Below are positions 8,468 through 15,276 of a stretch of 64,000 nt of DNA, piece by piece. Source of the DNA: CAUYXS01 sp965248495 (lineage in GTDB: Bacteria > Chloroflexota > Dehalococcoidia > Lucifugimonadales > Australimonadaceae); NCBI GenBank assembly GCA_965248495.1, contig CBDFJL010000003.1, positions 1,674,001 to 1,738,000 of the forward strand. The letters are read 5' to 3'. The position numbers were made by a program, and so were the translations under genes. The notes below the pieces were generated by a model. It was not told the origin of the DNA. It saw only the letters and a list, made by a program, of their open reading frames with translations, and did not search any database. The first letter of the stretch is position 1. Each line of letters begins with the position of its first letter.

Positions 8468-9025
8468 GTGGTGAAGCGACTCCTGGGAGGGCTCGCTTCA
8501 CCGGCACCCTCGCGAAGGCCACTATTGTCCCCACGTAAGCCATTCCTGCTCGCACTCATCGTGGCCGGTGCGTTCGTGCTACTCGCCGCATGTGTGGTCG
8601 CGCCGACGCCAACGCCGTCTGAGTGCGTCGACGCAGCGGGCGGACAGCTAGTCAACGCGCCGTGTATCGCTCCGGACGGTCCGGGCGGTGCGGTCCCGAC
8701 CCCGACCCGGCCGCCGCTTCCGACCGCTGACACGGGCGGTTCGCCCGGCGAGCAGGTCTTTACCAGGGTCGCGGGATGCAGCGCGTGCCACACCATCGAT
8801 TCCGTGCCGGCGGCCCGTGGGCAAGTGGGGCCCAACCTGTCGCACGTGGGCGGCGAGCTGAGCGCGCAGGAGATTCGCCAGTCGATCCTCGACCCCAACG
8901 CGGTCATGGCGAGCGACTGTCCGTTCGGCCCTTGTTCTCCCGGCGTCATGCCACAGAATTTCGCCGCGGCCCTCACGCAGGAGCAGATTGACGACCTGGT
9001 GAACTTCCTCTCCGGGCTCCAGTAG
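8468..9025 (+). CDS. cytochrome c-type lipoprotein
   Basis: 185 residues. The N-terminal hydrophobic segment ends in a lipobox (LLAAC, Cys42), then a Pro/Thr-rich linker. A single class I cytochrome c domain follows, with heme motif CSACH (104-108) and a likely axial Met161 in GVMPQNF. It should be a membrane-anchored periplasmic or extracellular electron carrier. The start is uncertain: GTG 8468 and GTG 8471 are adjacent with no clear ribosome site, and the leader before PRKPFLLALIVAG is long. The gene is isolated, with no oxidase gene nearby. Confidence 0.85.
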   Translation: MVKRLLGGLASPAPSRRPLLSPRKPFLLALIVAGAFVLLAACVVAPTPTPSECVDAAGGQLVNAPCIAPDGPGGAVPTPTRPPLPTADTGGSPGEQVFTRVAGCSACHTIDSVPAARGQVGPNLSHVGGELSAQEIRQSILDPNAVMASDCPFGPCSPGVMPQNFAAALTQEQIDDLVNFLSGLQ

Positions 9026-9140
9026 CCGCCGTCCTCGTTTTTCGTCGGTAACTCAGCCCTGTCGATCGAGGCAAGAGCGCGATTTCCTGGCGTCAGCGGG
9101 TCGTCTGAGGATGGTCGCCCCACGACTCCGTCGCGCTCTC

Positions 9141-9170
9141 TTGCGACCGCCTGAATCACGCCTCTATACT
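9141..9170 (+). promoter_or_regulatory. candidate sigma-70 promoter for dnaN
   Basis: TTGCGA (9141-9146) and TATACT (9165-9170) are separated by 18 bases. They lie 46 bases before the dnaN start, consistent with dnaN being transcribed alone. Confidence 0.55.
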
Positions 9171-9215
9171 GCGGACGTCGGTGCCGCATTACTACAACAT
9201 GTTGAGGTTGGGCCC

Positions 9216-10355
9216 ATGCACCTGAACTGTCTTCAGGAGAATCTCAGTCACGGTCTGGGAATTGTCCAACGTGCCGTGGCGACGCGGACCACCCTCCCAA
9301 TCACGCAGCATGTCCTGCTCGCGACCGACGAGGGGCGGCTCAAGCTCTCGGCCACCAACCTTGAGATCGCCATCAGCACCTGGGTTGGCTCCGAGATCGT
9401 CGAGGAAGGTGCGATCACCGTGCCTGCGCGGTTGCTCACGGACTTCGTGAACTCGCTGACGCGCCAGACCATCGAGGTCAAAAATATCTCGCCGGGTCGC
9501 GGCATCGAGCTAAAGGGTGATCGTGTTCAGGCGACCATTAACGGCAACGACGCGAACGAGTTCCCTCCCATCCCGTCGGTCGGCGAGGGGACGGCCACGC
9601 AGGTGGCACCCAAGGCGCTCCGCGATGCGATTCACCAGGTGGTCTTCGCCGCCGCCGCCGAGGACTCACGCCCGGTGCTCACTGGCGTCAACGTCGAGCT
9701 CAGCGGCGACGAGCTCACGCTGGCCGCCGCGGACGGCTTCCGGCTTGCTGTGCACCACGCGAAGGTCCTGCAGCCGGTCCCGGAGGCGCTCTCCGTCATC
9801 GTGCCATCGCGCACGCTCGCCGAGGTCGAGCGGCTGATCGAGGGCGACGACCCCATCGACATCGTGATCACGCCCCAGCGAAGCCAGATCCTCTTCCGTA
9901 TGAAGAACACGGAGGTGGTCTCGCAGCTCATCCAGGGGACATTCCCCAACTACGGCCAGCTGATCCCGGAGGGCCGTGACACGCGCGTGGTGGTCGATCT
10001 CAGCGAGCTTCAGCGCGCGACGAAGACGGCGTCCATCTTCGCCAAGGATGGCAGCGGTATCGTGCGCCTGCTGATGCAGCCGTCGGCCAACGGGGGCCCC
10101 GGGACGCTCACCATCTCGTCGCGGGCCGAGGAGGTCGGCGACAATCGGGGTGAGATCGAGGCCGAGGTGGAGGGCGCAGAGGGACGCATCGCCTTCAATA
10201 GCCGCTACTTGGGCGACGTGTTGGGCGTCATCGGCCAGACCAAGGTCGCGCTGGAGATGACGACATCATCGAGTCCCGGAGTCATCCGCCCGGTGGACGA
10301 CGAAAGCTACATCCATGTCGTCATGCCGATGTTCGTCCAGTGGGGCGACTCCTAG
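9216..10355 (+). CDS. dnaN: DNA polymerase III subunit beta (sliding clamp)
   Basis: 379 residues from ATG 9216, with GAGG eight bases upstream; the frame extends further 5' but the clamp N-terminus (MHLNCLQENLSHGLGIVQRAV) starts here. The three clamp domains can be followed: LPITQHVLLAT, EDSRPVLTGVNVEL and AADGFRLAV in domain 2, and FNSRYLGDVL with the C-terminal VVMPMFVQ in domain 3. It forms a ring around DNA and tethers the replicase. It is not next to dnaA or recF, and I see no DnaA boxes upstream, so this is not an origin region. Confidence 0.95.
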   Translation: MHLNCLQENLSHGLGIVQRAVATRTTLPITQHVLLATDEGRLKLSATNLEIAISTWVGSEIVEEGAITVPARLLTDFVNSLTRQTIEVKNISPGRGIELKGDRVQATINGNDANEFPPIPSVGEGTATQVAPKALRDAIHQVVFAAAAEDSRPVLTGVNVELSGDELTLAAADGFRLAVHHAKVLQPVPEALSVIVPSRTLAEVERLIEGDDPIDIVITPQRSQILFRMKNTEVVSQLIQGTFPNYGQLIPEGRDTRVVVDLSELQRATKTASIFAKDGSGIVRLLMQPSANGGPGTLTISSRAEEVGDNRGEIEAEVEGAEGRIAFNSRYLGDVLGVIGQTKVALEMTTSSSPGVIRPVDDESYIHVVMPMFVQWGDS

Positions 10356-10409
10356 GGGCGAGACGGCGAGCGGCGCCTGAGACGTGATCGTGGCCGGCCA
10401 CGGCCCGCG

Positions 10410-10826
10410 CTAGCTTTCCGCATGGGCCTTCAGCCCCTTCGTGAACTGATTGAATGAGGGCTGGAGGTCGGGCATCATCCGCCACATCAGCGGCAGGAAC
10501 GGCCCGCGAAACTCCTCGCGCATCGTGAACTTGGTGCCCTCGCCTTCGGCTACCAGAGTGAAGGTGCGTGAGCCCTTGAACAGGCCCAGTGGCATGCCGC
10601 CAGACCAAGTCATTCGCCGGCTTGGCTCGAATTCGGTCACCTTGACTGGAAAAGCGCGACCCGGGCTGACGTGTGAGTAGACCTTGATCGTTGCGCCCGG
10701 CGCGATATCGCCCTCCACCTTTTCGACGCCCGAGTCCCAACTGGTGTATCCGGCGCCATCGACCAGGACCGACCAGACCTTGTCCGGACTCGCGTTGATG
10801 ACCGTATCTGCTGCATACGATTTCAA
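10410..10826 (-). CDS. SRPBCC (START/Bet v 1-like) family protein
   Basis: 138 residues: INASPDKVWSVLVD, then PGATIKVYSHVSPGRAFPVKVTEFEP, RRMTWSGG and a C-terminal amphipathic helix. This is the SRPBCC helix-grip fold, which binds small hydrophobic ligands; the ligand is unknown. I prefer TTG 10826 because AGGAGG (10834-10839) is seven bases upstream. GTG 10832 would leave only one base. The preceding small reading frame ends at 10829, overlapping this start region, so translation may be coupled. Confidence 0.8.
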   Translation of the reverse strand: MKSYAADTVINASPDKVWSVLVDGAGYTSWDSGVEKVEGDIAPGATIKVYSHVSPGRAFPVKVTEFEPSRRMTWSGGMPLGLFKGSRTFTLVAEGEGTKFTMREEFRGPFLPLMWRMMPDLQPSFNQFTKGLKAHAES

Positions 10827-10828
10827 GT

Positions 10829-10996
10829 TCACACCTCCTCTACGGCGCGGCGTTCGGTGGGGCGGATACTGACCCCGCCCCCAGGGCTAGCCAATAGTAC
10901 TGCGCCAGCCGCGGCGATATCCTCGTCCAGCTGCCCTGACGGTGCGCCGCCGTCCTCGATCTCATCGATGATCTCGTCGCCACGCTTGATGGGCAC
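10829..10996 (-). CDS. possible small protein, 55 residues
   Basis: A short frame from GTG 10996 reads VPIKRGDEIIDEIEDGGAPS and then an Ala/Gly-rich, fairly ordinary protein sequence ending RRAVEEV. Its stop overlaps the SRPBCC gene start region. Composition looks coding (acidic helix, no runs of rare residues), but there is no strong ribosome site and an in-frame TAA lies 33 bases upstream. It could be a real coupled gene or the tail of a decayed one. Confidence 0.3.
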   Translation of the reverse strand: MPIKRGDEIIDEIEDGGAPSGQLDEDIAAAGAVLLASPGGGVSIRPTERRAVEEV

Positions 10997-11364
10997 CCCG
11001 CCCCGCGAGCAGGCGAGCGTCCCGCCTTACGTGTGGTTGACCGCACTGAATATCGGTGGCGCGGCCCGCTTCTGAAGCGTGGACTCCGGTGTGCCGCCCC
11101 ACAGCCCGGCCGGGCAGGGGAACGCTCGGTCCGGCGGTCCCACACGGGCGTGGGCCGGGGGCGGAATGGGATCAACCGCTGCCATAGGGAACCGGCGCCA
11201 AGCCAAGAACAGACGCAGGTGGGAAGATTTGGGGGTCTGCCCTCAAGGGGATTGGCGTCGGCCTCGTTAACATCCGAAAGGGGGACACAAGCGCCGACCA
11301 ACCGGGTTCGCCTTCGGCGTCCTGCTTGGCCGTTCGCCGCACGCCTCTCCAGGGGGAGTCGATC
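10997..11364. other. intergenic stretch with no confident gene
   Basis: About 370 bases. Long frames exist on both strands but are Arg/Pro-rich and look like shadows of high-GC DNA. I see no hairpin terminator, tRNA or recognisable riboswitch core. Confidence 0.4.
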
Positions 11365-11619
11365 ATGGATCTGACGCGATACGTGGAGCGAAAGCTCCGA
11401 GAGCTCAGGGCCGGCGATCGCTGGTACGAGCGCGACCCCGGGCGTGGCAAAGGCCGCCAATCACCGCGGATGGTCCTCAGACTCCAAGAGTACGTTCGGG
11501 AGTTCCCGCACGAGCCTAAGCCGACCGGCGTGCCCAGCGCCATCGTGCTCGAACGGCGATCGGGCGAACGCATTCCGCTCAATGCGGACCCTGAAATGAA
11601 AGTTTGGGTACCGGCATAG
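11365..11619 (+). CDS. hypothetical protein, 84 residues
   Basis: Start ATG 11365 has GGGGGAG eight bases upstream. The product begins MDLTRYVERKLRELRAGDRW and is basic and soluble, with no membrane segment and no family I recognise. It ends in NADPEMKVWVPA. The sequence reads like a small compact domain but offers no motif. It is isolated between two gene-poor stretches. Confidence 0.5.
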   Translation: MDLTRYVERKLRELRAGDRWYERDPGRGKGRQSPRMVLRLQEYVREFPHEPKPTGVPSAIVLERRSGERIPLNADPEMKVWVPA

Positions 11620-11887
11620 ACGCGTCGTAGCGGCGCCTCCCCAGTCAATGGCCCCCGGCGCGCTCAGCACGGCCACCCAGGCGTCGGCGACGGCGGCGTA
11701 GCTCCAGAAATCGTTTTCGGCCGCCTTTCCGGAGCGTGTGGACGTACTCAGCGCCCCAGAGCTCACGTACGCGAGCGCGCCCTACGCAAGCGCGCTTTGA
11801 TGAGGACCATCGCCCACGGCCTCGCGCCCGCTGATTCTGCCGGACGCGGCGACGCGCGGGCGCCCAGACGTACGGGCACTCAGACGT
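11620..11887. other. intergenic stretch, no confident gene
   Basis: About 270 bases. A minus-strand frame through 11625-11766 (containing ENDFWSYAAVADAWVAVL) looks mildly protein-like. However, it overlaps the 84-residue gene antisense and has no good start, so I do not call it. Confidence 0.35.
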
Positions 11888-11929
11888 AACAGAAGGGAGC
11901 CCAGCCATTCGGCTGGGCTCCCTTCTGTT
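11888..11929 (-). terminator. large hairpin downstream of aldo/keto reductase gene
   Basis: A perfect 19-bp inverted repeat (11888-11906 with 11911-11929) around the loop ATTC. It sits 37 bases after the aldo/keto reductase stop codon on the minus strand. There is no long U tract in either direction, but a stem this stable probably ends transcription from both sides. Confidence 0.75.
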
Positions 11930-11965
11930 GCGTCGCTTGTGACGACCCGCTCGTCGAGCGTCGGC

Positions 11966-12988
11966 CTATCCGGCGCGCTGGCCTGCGCCCTGGGCGGCGC
12001 GCCCGGCGCGCGCGCCGACCCCGCCGACCGAGCCGTCGACCACCTCGCCCGAGCCGTCCCACGCCGCGATCTGGTTGACTTCGTCCAGCTCCTCGGGCGT
12101 GAGCGTCCAACTGGCGGCGGCCACGTTGGCCTCGATCTGCGCCTCGCTGCTGGTGCCGGCGATGACGCTGGGGATGCAGGGGTGCGCGAGCAGCCAGGCA
12201 AAGGCCAGGTCGAGCACGGTGTGACCGCGCTCCTGAGAGTAGGCCTCCAGATTGGCGAGCAGGGCCTCGTTTCTGGCGTTGCGCGTCTTGCCGACGATGC
12301 CGCTGCCCTCCGCGCCACGCGACCCGGGCGGTGCGGCTTGGCCGGGCTGATACTTGCCCGTGAGGAAGCCGCCGCCGAGCGGGAAGTAGGGCAGGAACGC
12401 GACGCCGAAGCGCTCGCAGTAGGGGATGATTTCGAGCTCGACATGGCGTCGCAACACGTTGTAGTGGTTCTGCGACGAGACCATCTTCGGCCAACCGTGC
12501 GCCTCCGCCGCGGCGTTGGTGATCGCATGGCGCCACGCGCCGAAGTTGGACTCGCCTAGGTAGCGGACCTTGCCCTCCTCGACCAGCTGCGCCAGCGGCT
12601 CGAGCAGCTCCTCGGACGTGAGCGAGTTGTCGGGCTGGTGCAGCTGGTAGAGGTCGATGTGGTCGGTCTGTAGCTTTCCGAGGCTCTCCTCCACCTGGCT
12701 GAGGATATGCTCCTTGGCGCTGGCGCCCTCCTTGCGGCCGCGCATGGAGAACTTCGTCGCGATGATCATCTGGTCGCGCTTTCCCTTCAGCGCGTTGCCG
12801 ATGAACGTCTCGCTGTGGCCCTCGCCGTAGCCGATGGCGGTGTCGAGGAAGTTCACCCCGAGCTCCAGCGCGCGGCCGATGTTGGTCGTGGTCTGCTCTT
12901 GGTCCAGCCGTGGCGGCCCGTACACGTTGCCGCCCAACCCGACCACCGAGACTTCCAAGTCGGTCTGAGCCAGCTTGCGATATTCCAT
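11966..12988 (-). CDS. aldo/keto reductase
   Basis: 340 residues from ATG 12988, with GGAGG nine bases upstream. The AKR pattern is present: GLGGNVYG, NFLDTAIGYGEGHSE (catalytic Asp and Tyr), KFSMRGR (Lys), DLYQLHQPD (His) and a C-terminal SVIAGTSSEAQIEANVAAA cofactor loop. It is an NADPH-dependent carbonyl reductase, substrate unknown. The last 25 residues form a Gly/Ala/Arg-rich tail (GGVGARAGRAAQGAGQRAG) not usual for the family, possibly a read-through extension. A hydrolase gene lies 38 bp upstream in the same direction. Confidence 0.9.
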   Translation of the reverse strand: MEYRKLAQTDLEVSVVGLGGNVYGPPRLDQEQTTTNIGRALELGVNFLDTAIGYGEGHSETFIGNALKGKRDQMIIATKFSMRGRKEGASAKEHILSQVEESLGKLQTDHIDLYQLHQPDNSLTSEELLEPLAQLVEEGKVRYLGESNFGAWRHAITNAAAEAHGWPKMVSSQNHYNVLRRHVELEIIPYCERFGVAFLPYFPLGGGFLTGKYQPGQAAPPGSRGAEGSGIVGKTRNARNEALLANLEAYSQERGHTVLDLAFAWLLAHPCIPSVIAGTSSEAQIEANVAAASWTLTPEELDEVNQIAAWDGSGEVVDGSVGGVGARAGRAAQGAGQRAG

Positions 12989-13026
12989 TGCGTTCCTCCT
13001 GCCCTCTGCCCTTGGTCTGTTACCAG

Positions 13027-13908
13027 CTACTTCTTCAGAAAGGCGGTGATGACTCGGTCGTGCTCTTCGGGGTGCTCCCACATCGGCCAGTGGGCGGCAT
13101 CCGCCATGCAGTAGTACTCCGCACCGGGTATGAGGCTGGCGAAGTACTCGCCGACGTCCGGTCCGGACCCCGGGTTGTGCTCCGTCCAGAACACCATGCT
13201 GGGGACCGTTAGCTTTGCGCAGTCCTCCTCGGTGTACCGGGGATTCTGCTGCCGGGGTGAGGTGATGCCGTTGACCCGCTGCATAGATGCGTTGATCTCT
13301 GGGTCCGTGTAGTACTTCAGGCGCAGGTCGACCATCTCTTCGGTGATCCGCTCGGGGCTGACGACAAGCCATTCGAGGCGCTTTCGCACCGTCTCCCGCT
13401 TCGGGTTGACGATCGCCTCCCGCGACAGGTCAGCCAGTGCGGTGCCGCCGCCGGGGCGTTCCTCGAACGTGTGGTTGAACTTGATGAAGTAGGCGCCGGT
13501 GTCCAGCACCAGCTTGCGCGCCCGATCGGGGAACCGGAGGCCGAACTCGAACGCGATGTTCGAGCCCATGGACTCGCCCTTAATGAACGCCGTTGTCAGG
13601 CCCTCGGCGTCCATGAGGTCGATGATGGCCTCGGCCTGCCGCAGGGTCGTCTGCTCGGCGTCAAACGGCTCCTTGGTCGAGAAGCCGTGATACAGCGCAT
13701 CGATGGCGTAGACGTGGAAGTCCTTGGCCAGGTTCAGGACGTTGCGCGCGTAGGCCTCGGCGTACCCGCCGATGCCGTGCACGAGGATCAGCGGATCGCC
13801 CGAACCCGCCTCGATGACGCGTGTTGAGTACGTCTTGCCCTTCACGATGCGGACCGTGGCGCCGGCCAGCTCGACCCAGATGGACCGCCAGTGCGTTTCA
13901 GTTGCCAT
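13027..13908 (-). CDS. alpha/beta-fold hydrolase
   Basis: 293 residues from ATG 13908 (GGGAGAAGCG just upstream). It has the alpha/beta hydrolase elements: ILVHGIGGYAEAY oxyanion region, nucleophile elbow GESMG (Ser113) and late His273 in DAAHWPMWEHP. The layout resembles C-C bond (meta-cleavage product) hydrolases and haloperoxidase-like esterases. With the aldo/keto reductase downstream it may form a two-gene operon; the substrate cannot be inferred. Confidence 0.88.
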   Translation of the reverse strand: MATETHWRSIWVELAGATVRIVKGKTYSTRVIEAGSGDPLILVHGIGGYAEAYARNVLNLAKDFHVYAIDALYHGFSTKEPFDAEQTTLRQAEAIIDLMDAEGLTTAFIKGESMGSNIAFEFGLRFPDRARKLVLDTGAYFIKFNHTFEERPGGGTALADLSREAIVNPKRETVRKRLEWLVVSPERITEEMVDLRLKYYTDPEINASMQRVNGITSPRQQNPRYTEEDCAKLTVPSMVFWTEHNPGSGPDVGEYFASLIPGAEYYCMADAAHWPMWEHPEEHDRVITAFLKK

Positions 13909-14193
13909 CGCTTCTCCCTGAGAACTATCCTCGGCCGCCCGCTCAGGCTGCCGAGGATACCGCATGACAAGCCAGCGCGTTCACGGCCTCTTCACGGCCG
14001 CCGGACGCGCTTCATTCCCCGCGAGACCTGATGACGTAGATTCGCCAGCGTGTTGCCGGCCCCTGTTCGGCGTCTAGGACCGACCGCGGACGCGCCCCCC
14101 CGGCTGACGGCGGGGCCTCGGTATGGTCTAATAGTCGGGGACGCTTCCCCGCCGGTTGCCCCGGCCCGCCAAGACCGCCCCGTCCCCGCACCC

Positions 14194-14735
14194 ATGCTCA
14201 GCCTCAGCTTTCTTCGACCTGCGCTCGCGCCCCTGGCGATGGTCGCGCTGCTGGCGGCCTGCGGCGGTGAGGACCCCGCGCCGACGCCGACCTCTGCCGC
14301 AATCCCTGCTTCCGCCACAGGCGGAGGCGACGATGTGGCCGACGACGGCGAGACGGTACAGATTCACTACCACGGGACGCTGGACGACGGCACGGTCTTC
14401 GACTCCTCCCGCAACCGCCGTTCTCGTTCGTCCTGGGCGCCCAGGAGGTCATCGCGGGCTTCGACGACGCCGTCCGCGACATGCGGGTCGGCGAGACCAA
14501 GACGGTGCGCATCGAGCCTGCGCGTGCCTATGGAGAGCGGCTCGACGACCTGGTCTTCGAGGTGCCGAGGAGTGACATACCGGGCGACATCAGCGTCGGC
14601 GATACGCTCCAGTCGGACACGGGAGCGCGGGCAACGGTTCTGGCCGTCTCCGAGGCGACGGTGAGCATCGACGCCAACCACTCGCTCGCGGGACTTGCGC
14701 TGACGTTCGAGATCGAGCTGCTGTCGGCCAGCTAG
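14194..14735 (+). pseudogene. FKBP-type peptidyl-prolyl isomerase lipoprotein, frameshifted
   Basis: From ATG 14194 the frame gives a lipoprotein signal (MVALLAAC), a Pro/Thr linker and the FKBP start VQIHYHGTLDDGTVFDSS. The frame then becomes Arg/Ser-rich nonsense. The correct continuation (PFSFVLGAQEVIAGFDDAV, then MRVGETKTVRIEPARAYGE) is in the next frame to 14735. One base is missing near 14411-14420; restoring it gives about 180 residues. The part after the break resembles SlyD/FKBP folding catalysts. Because both halves are fully conserved in sequence, an assembly indel is as likely as a true recent pseudogene. Confidence 0.75.
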
Positions 14736-14816
14736 TGCGCGGGGCGCCTGCGTCGGCTTGACACGCTCGGCGGCGCTGCGGAGACTTCGCGGCGATCCAT
14801 CGTCTCAGGGGGTACC

Positions 14817-15029
14817 GTGGGCTGCTCAGCCATCTTCGCCATTCCGTCCGCCGGATTTTCTTTTTTCTTCAGCTCATGGATCGTGATGGTGTTCTGGGGC
14901 ATCGTCGCGCCGTGGGTTGGCATTGACACGCTTAGCTACGTGAACGCGATGGTCGTCACCATCGGCGCGTGGCTGGCCATCGCCCCGCTTGTCGGCGCCG
15001 TCGGCGGCCGCAGATGGCGCCAGCGCTAG
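14817..15029 (+). CDS. small two-helix membrane protein, 70 residues
   Basis: GTG start with GGGGG upstream. Two hydrophobic segments (about residues 10-33, GFSFFFSSWIVMVFWGIVAPW, and 40-62, YVNAMVVTIGAWLAIAPLVGA) are followed by a basic C-terminus. No family is recognised. The clean amphipathic pattern and position between genes support a real protein. Confidence 0.5.
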   Translation: MGCSAIFAIPSAGFSFFFSSWIVMVFWGIVAPWVGIDTLSYVNAMVVTIGAWLAIAPLVGAVGGRRWRQR

Positions 15030-15064
15030 CACCGGCTGAGCCAAGGCACGAGGCTGGCATCATT

Positions 15065-15091
15065 CCAACCGTCCTGTAACCGGCGTGTTAC
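15065..15091. promoter_or_regulatory. candidate operator, copy 1, upstream of histidine kinase
   Basis: CCAACCGTCCTGTAACC (15065-15081) recurs, with 14 of 17 bases identical, at 18966-18982 before the next gene of the cluster. It is followed by GTTAC (15087-15091), making a GTAAC-N6-GTTAC inverted repeat. A site shared by the two promoters of a two-component cluster suggests autoregulation. Confidence 0.4.
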
Positions 15092-15276
15092 CGAATTGAG
15101 GCGGAACCTGCGGGGCGCCGGCGACTATCTCGTTATCCTTGCCAACTGAAGGCTGCGGGATTCGATTCGTCTTGTTCTTGTGACGGATCGGTCGCATTCC
15201 CAGCGCAAGAGGAGGACTTGCTATCAAACCCACATCAGGGGATACGCTCGTCAGATCGAGGAGGAGCGGCCTGACC

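Noticed and set aside
8296..9189. 297-residue minus-strand open frame opposite the cytochrome c lipoprotein
   Set aside because: The plus strand carries a convincing lipobox and CSACH heme motif; the minus frame is Ser/Arg/Pro-rich without any recognisable fold.
10840..11460. 206-residue minus-strand frame
   Set aside because: Arg/Pro/Ser-rich throughout, overlaps a better small plus-strand gene, and has no family pattern.
11966..13372. 468-residue extended version of the aldo/keto reductase
   Set aside because: The extra N-terminal part lies inside the hydrolase gene; the family start with a good ribosome site is at 12988.
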